Source of the DNA: Rhizobium sp. Q54
GTDB lineage: Bacteria > Pseudomonadota > Alphaproteobacteria > Rhizobiales > Xanthobacteraceae
Direction of reading: 5' to 3'
DNA: 64,000 nucleotides
NCBI GenBank assembly: GCA_945907045.1
Contig: CAMDSH010000005.1
Coordinates: forward strand, 1 to 64,000
The notes under the pieces were generated by a model. It ran no database searches. It saw nothing but the letters and a program-made list of their open reading frames with translations, and was not told the DNA's origin. Shown in pieces: positions 57,676 to 64,000 of this stretch; position 1 is the stretch's first letter; each line of letters starts with the position of its first letter. The position numbers and the translations under genes were made by a program.

Positions 57676-57972
57676 ATGGATGACAAGACCCGCACTGAGC
57701 TTGAAGCCGCCGTCTACCGGCGCCTGGTCGAGCATTTGCGCACGCGCAGCGACGTGCAGAACATCGACATGATGAATCTCGCCGGCTTCTGCCGCAATTG
57801 CCTCTCCAACTGGATGAAGGACGCCGCCGACGCCAAGTCCGTGCCGATGAGCAAGGACGAAAGCCGCGAGATCGTCTACGGCATGCCGTTCGACGAGTGG
57901 AAGAAGAAACATCAAAAGGAAGCCTCGAAGGACCAGCAGGCGGCATTCGAAAAGGCTGCGCACAAGCATTAA
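57676..57972 (+). CDS. DUF1244 family protein
   Basis: A 98-residue acidic-to-neutral cytosolic protein matching DUF1244: RRLVEHLRTRSDVQNIDMMNL, GFCRNCLSNWM with the paired cysteines, and IVYGMPFDEWKKKHQ. The C-terminal tail is Lys/His-rich. Function unknown; the cysteines may hold a metal. A weak GAGG precedes the ATG. It is independent of gapR, from which it is separated by a palindromic repeat. Confidence 0.85.
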   Translation: MDDKTRTELEAAVYRRLVEHLRTRSDVQNIDMMNLAGFCRNCLSNWMKDAADAKSVPMSKDESREIVYGMPFDEWKKKHQKEASKDQQAAFEKAAHKH

Positions 57973-57993
57973 GTGGGTGATATTTTGGTTTTA

Positions 57994-58040
57994 GAGCGCG
58001 ATTGGACATAAAACCGGTTCCCGCTTTTACTGATCGCGCA
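57994..58040. repeat. Palindromic repeat, degenerate inverted copy of the unit at 27285
   Basis: Terminal GCGCGAT (57996-58002) and ATCGCGC (58033-58039) flank a core that, read on the minus strand, shares AAAAG-GGGAACCGGTTTT with the element at 27285-27333. The ends have diverged. It lies between the DUF1244 and gapR genes. Confidence 0.65.
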
Positions 58041-58152
58041 CTGTGAAGAGCGTGGATGACGGGCGCTTCGCCTTGACCTGAGGGGCCTGTCTCCCGAAAC
58101 CTCATGAGTGAAAAGGCGGAAAGTCCCGCCGCACGAATGAGGAGAGCGTTCC

Positions 58153-58428
58153 ATGCCCGCCACCGCAGCCGCCGCCAAAGAGCAGCCCTCGACCCGCTTT
58201 GCCAAGGAGCAGCTCAAGGCATTCGTTGAGCGCATCGAGCGGCTCGAGGAAGAAAAGAAAGCCACCTCCGACGACATCCGCGACGTGCTGGCCGAGGCCA
58301 AGGGCAGCGGCTACGACGTCAAGGCGCTGCGCGTTATCGTGCGCATGCGCAAGCAGGATACCGAGGAGCGGCGGGAAGAGCAGGCGGTGCTGGAGACCTA
58401 CATGCACGCGCTGGGCATGCTGAACTAA
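58153..58428 (+). CDS. gapR: Nucleoid-associated protein GapR (DUF2312)
   Basis: A 91-residue, highly charged coiled-coil protein: [22 protein letters not shown] then [28 protein letters not shown] and a C-terminal YMHALGM. This is DUF2312/GapR, which binds overtwisted AT-rich DNA ahead of replication and transcription forks in Caulobacter and is widespread in alphaproteobacteria. GAGGAGAG lies seven bases before the ATG. The gene ends one base from the convergent peptidase gene. Confidence 0.93.
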   Translation: MPATAAAAKEQPSTRFAKEQLKAFVERIERLEEEKKATSDDIRDVLAEAKGSGYDVKALRVIVRMRKQDTEERREEQAVLETYMHALGMLN

Positions 58429-58429
58429 A

Positions 58430-60043
58430 TTACTTCGGCGACAACGCCGCCGTGCGGTTGTTGAACGACGCCGTCGCCAGGAACACCACCGCGCTGCCGG
58501 TGAACTGCTCGGCCACCATGCCGTAATGCGGGTCCGCCGAGAACGTCATCACCACGCTCGACGTCGGCTTGAGCAGATGCTCGCGCAACGGGCGCGGGTC
58601 CGCGGACCCAAGGCGCGTCGTGGTCATGAACGATTGCACGTTCGGCGTAATCATGGCCGCGCGCAGCCACGGATCGTCGAAACGCTGGCCGCTTTGCAGG
58701 GGCGCGGCTGACGGCGCGAGCGTCTGCTTGACCACGATCGTCGTGTCGGGCTGCGCCGGCTGAACCAGCGAGGCCTGCGGCATGCGCGGCAGCGAGGAGC
58801 CCATCGGATTTGCGCGCGGTACGGCGCCGGGCGCGGGAGCTGCGTAAGCAAGCGCCATGGCCGCTTCGCTGCGCTGCGCGGGTGCGATGCTGGCGGTGGT
58901 AATGGAATCGGCTGAGGCGATTTCGAAGTGCGGATCGGGCTCGACGGCGCCGGCCCAATAGCCGCGCGTTGCAAATACATCGTTGGCCTTGACGGTGGCG
59001 ACGACGACCGGCTTCGGCGCCGGAGTTGCGGGGGCCGCCGCCGCGACGACAACCGGCGCTGCCGGGCGCGTCTGCGGCATCGGAACTGGCGCCGCCGGCG
59101 GCTCGATCTTGACGGTCTGGACCGGGCGCGGCGCAACGCGCGTGGCGGCAACCGGCTTCTGCTTCGAACCCTTCGCCGCCGTTTCGTCCTCATCCTTGCC
59201 GAAGCCGAACATCTTGGCGAGCGTTCCACGCTTCGGCTTGCCGGCGATCGAGGCGGTACGCTCTTCGTCGTTCATATCGGCGCTGTCAGGCTGTCCGGAT
59301 GCGCCGCTGCGGCGCTGCTCGACATCGGCCATCGCCAGCGCGTAGCCCGCGAGCGGCTGCCCATCGGTCGGAACATGGATGGTGCGCCCGTCCGGGAACA
59401 CCTTCACCAGTTGATCGCGCGACATGCGCGGCCAATGACGAATGGTGCCGGTGTCGAGATGCACGAAAGGCGAACCGGAGCTGGGATAGAAGCCGACGCC
59501 GCCGCGCTGCAGGCGCAGGCCGATGTTGCGAAGCGCTTCCAGCGGCACGCCCGGAATGTAGAAGTCCATCGCCTGGCCGTGCGTGTGCTGGCTGAACTGC
59601 GCGACGCCGCTTGAGCGCGCGCGCAGCATGGCGTTGGTCTCCGGCGAGCGGTAGCCGCAGACGATCTGAATGGGTTCCTTGGCATCGACCGCGCGATAGG
59701 CTTCCCACAGCAGGTCGAAAAGATGCGGATCCATCTTGATCGACTCGTTGCGCCGCCAGTCGCGCATGAACCAGTCGAGTTGCTTGAGCGCGGCATCGTC
59801 GTAACGGCCCTCGCGCTTGAAGGTGATGGTGATGTTTTCCTTGGTGTGCATGTGATGGAACGAGAGCGTGCGCGTGTCGCCCTCGGCGGCCGCGTTTTGC
59901 AGGCTTTCATTTCCGAGAAGAACGAGCAGAGCGGCGACGGCGCAGCGCGTTAGCGCGCGCGGTGCCCTGCTAGCCACAGAAAGTTCGCGTGCGCTGAAAG
60001 CCAGCACGTGCACTCCGCCGAAATGGCAGTCCCCGCATACCAT
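58430..60043 (-). CDS. DUF882/MepK-like zinc D,D- or L,D-endopeptidase with long C-terminal extension
   Basis: A 537-residue exported protein: N-terminal hydrophobic segment (about 30-45), then the DUF882/M15 domain (about 55-225) with HTHGQAMD (His153, Asp160 as zinc ligands) and SPFVHLDTG (His195). The remaining ~310 residues are Ala/Pro-rich, low-complexity, with several PAAP and APAP runs, not conserved in Escherichia coli MepK. It likely cleaves 3-3 cross-links in peptidoglycan, made by the L,D-transpeptidase gene lying just upstream. The exact start (60043 or 60073) is uncertain. Confidence 0.83.
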   Translation of the reverse strand: MVCGDCHFGGVHVLAFSARELSVASRAPRALTRCAVAALLVLLGNESLQNAAAEGDTRTLSFHHMHTKENITITFKREGRYDDAALKQLDWFMRDWRRNESIKMDPHLFDLLWEAYRAVDAKEPIQIVCGYRSPETNAMLRARSSGVAQFSQHTHGQAMDFYIPGVPLEALRNIGLRLQRGGVGFYPSSGSPFVHLDTGTIRHWPRMSRDQLVKVFPDGRTIHVPTDGQPLAGYALAMADVEQRRSGASGQPDSADMNDEERTASIAGKPKRGTLAKMFGFGKDEDETAAKGSKQKPVAATRVAPRPVQTVKIEPPAAPVPMPQTRPAAPVVVAAAAPATPAPKPVVVATVKANDVFATRGYWAGAVEPDPHFEIASADSITTASIAPAQRSEAAMALAYAAPAPGAVPRANPMGSSLPRMPQASLVQPAQPDTTIVVKQTLAPSAAPLQSGQRFDDPWLRAAMITPNVQSFMTTTRLGSADPRPLREHLLKPTSSVVMTFSADPHYGMVAEQFTGSAVVFLATASFNNRTAALSPK

Positions 60044-60095
60044 TCCGCGGCCGAGTGCCACGGAAATCTGCAAACTTCAGTGTTATCGGGATGCG

Positions 60096-60110
60096 TTAAC
60101 GCAACCTTAG
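60096..60110 (-). promoter_or_regulatory. Near-consensus CtrA-type box before the DUF882 gene
   Basis: TTAA-N7-TTAG (60096-60099, 60107-60110) differs by one base from TTAA-N7-TTAA and is 53 bases upstream of the DUF882 start at 60043. One mismatch, so this is weaker than the box at 63877. Confidence 0.35.
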
Positions 60111-60228
60111 CGGCGCAACGCCGATTTCCGTTAACTATATGTGGAGTATGGCGAAAACTGGCCGCGCCCGCGGCCAGTACATGGCGGCGGGGAACACCGC
60201 GCGGAAGTTTTACGCGGGAACTTTGGTT

Positions 60229-62145
60229 CTAGCGGAACAGCCGCTCGAAGAACACGAACGGATTTTGCGCCTCGCGACGTTCGACGCGGCGCAGGATTTC
60301 CTGGTTGTTCTTCAACGTCGCAAGGTCGCGCTTCGGGTCCACCGGAGGCGCAACGTCTGCCACGCGCCGCTCATCGCTCTTGAGGATGGCGTGGATGCGG
60401 GCGTCGAAGCCGTAGAGGTCTTCGCGGATGACCAGCTTGCCGCTGTCGTCGACATAGGCGGATTGATAGGTCAGGTGCACCATCGGCCGGTTGACCAGCT
60501 TGTAGGTGCGCTCGTCCTTGCCGTACATGGCGTAAATCTGCTCGGCGCTGGGTGTCGTGCCCGGCATCGAGAGCGAGAGCATCACCTCGCCGAATTTGGT
60601 CGGGTTTTCGACGCGCATGCAACCGTGGCTGAAGGCGCGCTTCTCATGCGCGAACAGCCGCTTTTCCGGCGTGTCGTGCAGGTAGACCTGGAACTTGTTC
60701 GGGAACGCGAACTTGATGTGGCCAAGCGCGTTGGCGGCGCCGGGCGGCTGCACCACGTTGATGTTGCCGTCGGGACCGCGTTTGACCTCGAGCCCCATGC
60801 GGTTGAACACGTTCGGGTCGCTCTCGTAGAGGGGGAGCAATTCGTTCTGGATGATCGACTGCGGCACGTACCAGGACGGATTGACGATGATGTGGTCCAT
60901 CGGTTCGCTGGTGAGCGGCGTCGGCGTCTGCGGCTTGCCGGCGACGATCTTGGTGCGCCAGACGATGTTGTTGTCCTTGACCACTCTCAGCGTGTAGTCC
61001 GGAATGTTGATCATCACATACGTGCGGCCGAGATCGCGCGGCAGCCAGCGCCAGCGCTCCATGTTGGCGAGTACGGTGTCCGCCATCTGGCTCGGCTTCG
61101 GGCCGTTGATGGCGGCGACGGTTTTGGAATCGAGATTGCCGCTCGCCTGAATGTCGGCGCGCTTCTGCACGTTCTTGATCGCGTTCGAAATCTTCACGTC
61201 GAAGGTGGTGTCGTCCGGCTTGCCGGAGAGTCCAAGCTTCTCGCGCAATTGCGGAACGCGGTCGTCCTTCATGCCGGGGCGCAGTACCTGGCCATCGGCG
61301 ATGCGCGAAGCGGGATCCACGCTGGCGTTGGCGCGCAGTTCGGCGAGTTTGGCTTTCAGCGCCTTGAAGGGAGCGTGCGGCGGATTGAAGCTGTCGAACG
61401 CGGCGTTGGCGTCGGACGAGTCGTTGATCTTCTTGAGAATGTCCGCCGGCTCGGGCGTGTGATTGCCGTGGTCGGCTTCCACCGTCACGCGCGTCGGCGC
61501 GATGCGCCCGGTCTGCATGTGGCGGGCGAGCGTGAGCACCGAAATGGTGAGCTTGAGGTCGCCTTCGGCCAAGGCCTCGGCGCTGTTGAAGGAGCCGAAA
61601 TCCGGCGCCGGATAATCCACGGGATCGAGCCCGTCGATGTCGGCCGATTTCAGGCGCGCGATCACAGCTTTAGCCCGCGAGGTGAGCTGACCGTCCTTGA
61701 TCCACATCGGCGAATAGCCGCGCGAGGCATAGGCCGATTCGATCGCCTTGCGCTCGGGAACGCGCTCAAGGCGCTTCTCGAGCTTGTTGTTCGGAATCAT
61801 GTCGCGCAATTTGTCGGTGATCTGCGCGTCGCTGGCGGCGAACAGTTTCTCGACGGCGGTCTTGATGTCGGCAGCTGGCGCGGGAGCGGGAGCGGTCACG
61901 GGCGCATCGGCGGGCGCGGCCTGCGCGTTGGAATCCATCGCCGGAGAATTGACCGGCGGAACGTTGATAATTGCGCGCGGCATCACCGGGCCTGTGTCAC
62001 GGCGCGGCGGCGGCGGCGGAATGTCGGCGGGCATCGGGACACGGGCTTCGATCGGCTCGCGCGGCGCGGCAATGGCGCCGTCCGCGAGGAAAGATCCTGC
62101 GAGAATTGTGCCGGCCAGCAGGCGGGCGATACGGGCGCTACGCAT
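60229..62145 (-). CDS. L,D-transpeptidase (YcbB/LdtD type)
   Basis: A 638-residue periplasmic enzyme: signal peptide (about 1-27), Pro-rich linker, a PG_binding-like helical domain (about 90-330; KAIESAYASRGYSPMWI, MKDDRVPQLREKLGL), and the YkuD catalytic domain (about 355-560) with SHGCMRV (Cys509) and the HIIVNPSWYVPQ region of YcbB enzymes. It makes 3-3 cross-links or attaches wall proteins. It starts ~157 bases after the sigma-54 regulator gene on the same strand and precedes the MepK-like peptidase, the same order as in E. coli ycbB-ycbK. Confidence 0.9.
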   Translation of the reverse strand: MRSARIARLLAGTILAGSFLADGAIAAPREPIEARVPMPADIPPPPPRRDTGPVMPRAIINVPPVNSPAMDSNAQAAPADAPVTAPAPAPAADIKTAVEKLFAASDAQITDKLRDMIPNNKLEKRLERVPERKAIESAYASRGYSPMWIKDGQLTSRAKAVIARLKSADIDGLDPVDYPAPDFGSFNSAEALAEGDLKLTISVLTLARHMQTGRIAPTRVTVEADHGNHTPEPADILKKINDSSDANAAFDSFNPPHAPFKALKAKLAELRANASVDPASRIADGQVLRPGMKDDRVPQLREKLGLSGKPDDTTFDVKISNAIKNVQKRADIQASGNLDSKTVAAINGPKPSQMADTVLANMERWRWLPRDLGRTYVMINIPDYTLRVVKDNNIVWRTKIVAGKPQTPTPLTSEPMDHIIVNPSWYVPQSIIQNELLPLYESDPNVFNRMGLEVKRGPDGNINVVQPPGAANALGHIKFAFPNKFQVYLHDTPEKRLFAHEKRAFSHGCMRVENPTKFGEVMLSLSMPGTTPSAEQIYAMYGKDERTYKLVNRPMVHLTYQSAYVDDSGKLVIREDLYGFDARIHAILKSDERRVADVAPPVDPKRDLATLKNNQEILRRVERREAQNPFVFFERLFR

Positions 62146-62273
62146 AACGCTACTCCACGCTACAAAATGTTTTTAACTCTTCGCCGTTTTCGGCTGACTT
62201 ATATTATGCGCTTGAACTGTGCGTGATTTCGATCAAATTCAAGCGAACGCGCTCGTCATATTTCTTAAAGAGC

Positions 62274-62298
62274 TAACGCATGGCCGCCATGCGCGTTA
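62274..62298 (-). terminator. Stem-loop between the sigma-54 regulator and L,D-transpeptidase genes
   Basis: CGCATGG (62277-62283) and CCATGCG (62287-62293) form a perfect 7-bp hairpin directly after the regulator's stop. On the minus strand it is followed by TTAGCTCTTT, so it is at best a weak terminator or a partial read-through signal between the two genes. Confidence 0.4.
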
Positions 62299-62301
62299 AT
62301 G

Positions 62302-63822
62302 TTACTCGGCGGCCACGGTTTCGCGCGTTGATGCGCCGTCTTCGTCAATTCCGAGCCCTTCAAGCTTCCGGTAAAGCGTCGAGCGCCCGATTTGCAACCG
62401 GCGCGCGACTTCCGACATCTGTCCGCGGTAATGCGAGATCGCGAAGCGGATGATGTCCCGCTCCAGCTCATCGAGCGTGCGGACCTCGCCGTGCTGGTCG
62501 ATCAGGCGGAGCGTCGGCGCGTTCATGGTTAACGCCGCGCCGGTGCGCTCCATCGGCGTGATTTTATCGTGTGACGGCGGCCAGCCGCCGATGATGGCGC
62601 TTTCCACATCGGCCATGGGCGCAAGGCCGATGTTTTCCGGCGCGTGCGCGGCGATCTGCGGAAATTCAGCGACGCCGACTTCCTCGCCTTCGGCCATCAC
62701 GACGGCGCGAAAGACGGTGTTTTCAAGCTGGCGCACATTGCCCGGCCACGGGAAGGCGGCGAGCAGCGAGAGCGCCTCGGCGCTGATGCGGCGCACGCGC
62801 TTTCCTTCTTCCGCGGCGAAACGGGCGAGGAAATGCCGGGTGAGATCGGGAACGTCTTCCGAACGTTGGCGCAGTGGCGGCAGCGTGATCGGGAAAACGT
62901 GCAGGCGGTAGAATAAATCCTCGCGGAAGCGCCCGGCCTTCACGTCGTCGATCAGATTGCGGTTGGTGGCCGAAATAATGCGTACATCGACCTTAACAGG
63001 TTTGCGCGCGCCGACAGCTTCGACTTCGCCCTCCTGCAAAGCGCGCAACAATTTCACCTGCGCCGCCAGCGGCAGCTCGCCGACTTCATCAAGGAACAGT
63101 GTGCCGCCGTTCGCCTCGACGAATTTTCCGGCGTGGCGTTCGGTGGCGCCGGTGAAGGCGCCTTTCTCGTGCCCGAACAAAATCGACTCCACGAGATTTT
63201 CCGGCATCGCGCCGCAGTTCACCGCGATGAAGGGTTTGGCGCGGCGCTCGCCGCTGCCGTGGATCGCGCGCGCGATCAATTCCTTGCCGACGCCGGATTC
63301 GCCCTCGATCAAAGCGGGGATGGCGGAAGCGGCGGCCTTTTCGGCGTTGCGCAGCACCGCGCGCATCGGCTCCGAGCGTGTCACCACGTCGGTAAATGTC
63401 AGCGTGCCTTCGCGGCTGCGTTTGACGCGCGCGAGTTCGCCTTCCAGCGTCCTGGCGGCGAGCGCGTTGCGCAACGACACTTCAAGCCGTTCGGCGCCCG
63501 CCGGCTTGACCACGAAATCGGCCGCGCCCGCGCGCATCGCCGAGACGACGTTGTCTATGCCACCATGCGCGGTCTGCACGATGACGGGAATATCGAGTCC
63601 GGCGTCGCGCATGCGCGCCAGGACGCCGAGCCCGTCGAGATCGGGCATGACGAGATCGAGCACGACGCAATCGACGTGCTTGGGTTCGGGGCCACACAAA
63701 ATCACCGTCGCGGCGTCGCCACCTTCGGCCGTGATGGCGTCGTAGCCGAAACGCTGCACCATGTTCTCGACCAGGCGGCGCTGCACCGGATCGTCATCGA
63801 CGATAAGAACGCTCTGCGGCAT
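62302..63822 (-). CDS. Sigma-54-dependent response regulator (NtrC family)
   Basis: A 506-residue three-domain regulator. The receiver (1-120) has phospho-acceptor Asp56 in CVVLDLVMPD. The AAA+ domain (about 145-370) has Walker A GESGVGKE, the sigma-54 loop GAFTGA, Walker B GGTLFLDEVGEL, and the sensor-2 arginine region. A C-terminal Fis-type HTH (about 455-495) has VARRLQIGRSTLYRKLEGLG. ATG 63822 is preferred over 63861 because GGGAG stands 5 nt upstream. No partner kinase is in the window. An exact CtrA box upstream suggests cell-cycle control, like TacA of Caulobacter. Confidence 0.88.
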   Translation of the reverse strand: MPQSVLIVDDDPVQRRLVENMVQRFGYDAITAEGGDAATVILCGPEPKHVDCVVLDLVMPDLDGLGVLARMRDAGLDIPVIVQTAHGGIDNVVSAMRAGAADFVVKPAGAERLEVSLRNALAARTLEGELARVKRSREGTLTFTDVVTRSEPMRAVLRNAEKAAASAIPALIEGESGVGKELIARAIHGSGERRAKPFIAVNCGAMPENLVESILFGHEKGAFTGATERHAGKFVEANGGTLFLDEVGELPLAAQVKLLRALQEGEVEAVGARKPVKVDVRIISATNRNLIDDVKAGRFREDLFYRLHVFPITLPPLRQRSEDVPDLTRHFLARFAAEEGKRVRRISAEALSLLAAFPWPGNVRQLENTVFRAVVMAEGEEVGVAEFPQIAAHAPENIGLAPMADVESAIIGGWPPSHDKITPMERTGAALTMNAPTLRLIDQHGEVRTLDELERDIIRFAISHYRGQMSEVARRLQIGRSTLYRKLEGLGIDEDGASTRETVAAE

Positions 63823-63876
63823 GGGGGCTCCCGCGGCATCGGTTGTGCCGATTTGGAGCATCCTCGCCGAGTTGGC

Positions 63877-63891
63877 TTAATGAGCTGTTAA
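63877..63891 (-). promoter_or_regulatory. CtrA-binding box TTAA-N7-TTAA before the sigma-54 regulator
   Basis: An exact TTAA (63877-63880), seven-base spacer, and TTAA (63888-63891), 55 bases upstream of the regulator's ATG at 63822. This is the full CtrA consensus, and it sits where a CtrA-activated promoter would require it. Confidence 0.6.
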
Positions 63892-63915
63892 GTCTGACCC
63901 GCAAAGGCGGGGGCA

Positions 63916-64000
63916 TCAGCGATGATGATGGCCGGTCTTGTGTTTTGGACGCGCACTCTTTTTGGCCGTCTCGGTCGGGATCACCACCACGCGGCCATAG
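63916..64000 (-). CDS. C-terminal end of a gene cut by the window edge, possibly an L,D-transpeptidase
   Basis: Minus-strand frame ending with TGA at 63916-63918. The visible 27 codons read YGRVVVIPTETAKK then SARPKHKTGHHHR. The YGRVVVIPT ending resembles the C-terminal strand of ErfK/YbiS-type L,D-transpeptidases, and the tail is basic with three histidines. The start lies beyond base 64000. Family assignment is tentative. Confidence 0.5.
   Translation of the reverse strand, partial: YGRVVVIPTETAKKSARPKHKTGHHHR

Overview
The window is chromosomal DNA from an alphaproteobacterium, most likely of the Hyphomicrobiales (Rhizobiales), close to the Bradyrhizobium/Xanthobacteraceae side. Supporting signs are the high G+C content with strong third-position G/C bias, the markers CpdR, GapR and DUF1036/DUF1244 proteins, an ornithine decarboxylase with a long structured leader, a likely alpha-r8 (suhB/mmgR) small RNA, a ROSE-type thermometer in front of an hsp20 gene, CtrA-type TTAA-N7-TTAA boxes and short palindromic repeats typical of this order. 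I see no transposase, integrase, phage, CRISPR or restriction genes. This is core and metabolic chromosome, not an island.

Layout. 0-2 kb: PLP-dependent ornithine decarboxylase with a ~480-nt upstream region, and a small membrane protein. 2-12.4 kb: nine closely packed co-directional genes: M3 peptidase, gamma-glutamyltransferase-like protein, DUF1007 protein, NicO-type Ni/Co exporter, TRAP transporter DctQ and DctM, a short-chain dehydrogenase, an acyl-CoA dehydrogenase, and a TRAP solute-binding protein without a signal peptide. 12.4-13.6 kb: MFS transporter. 14-27.3 kb: fused indolepyruvate ferredoxin oxidoreductase, AMP-forming acyl-CoA synthetase, a five-gene branched-chain-type ABC transporter (livG-H-M-K-F order), a phenylacetate-CoA-ligase-like protein and ferrochelatase. 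Two palindromic elements interrupt this array exactly before livG and livF.

27-43.5 kb is mostly cell envelope plus glutamate synthase: arabinose-5-phosphate isomerase, an outer-membrane beta-barrel protein, FkbM methyltransferase, UTP-glucose-1-phosphate uridylyltransferase, MltB-type transglycosylase, a DUF459/SGNH-like protein, gltD-gltB, a DoxX protein and a proline-rich exported protein. 43.5-49.3 kb: hsp20 with heat-shock promoter and thermometer, lysophospholipase-like hydrolase, histidinol-phosphatase-type IMPase, MFS transporter, sRNA, N-formylglutamate amidohydrolase, cpdR and tRNA-Val(GAC). 49.3-57.6 kb: MetE-C-like protein, cysteine-free L36, TPR protein, pyruvate kinase, DUF1036, glycerate 2-kinase, and a two-subunit molybdenum hydroxylase (isoquinoline 1-oxidoreductase type) behind a perfect dyad operator.

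57.6-64 kb: DUF1244, GapR, and a peptidoglycan cluster: a MepK-like DUF882 peptidase, a YcbB/LdtD-type L,D-transpeptidase, a sigma-54 response regulator with an exact CtrA box in front, and the C-terminal end of a further gene cut by the window edge. The most interesting items are the RNA elements, the secretion-signal-less DctP, the element-derived ribosome binding sites in the liv operon, the CtrA/sigma-54/3-3 cross-link cluster, and the operator before the molybdenum hydroxylase. No search could be run; family names come from motif and length recognition.
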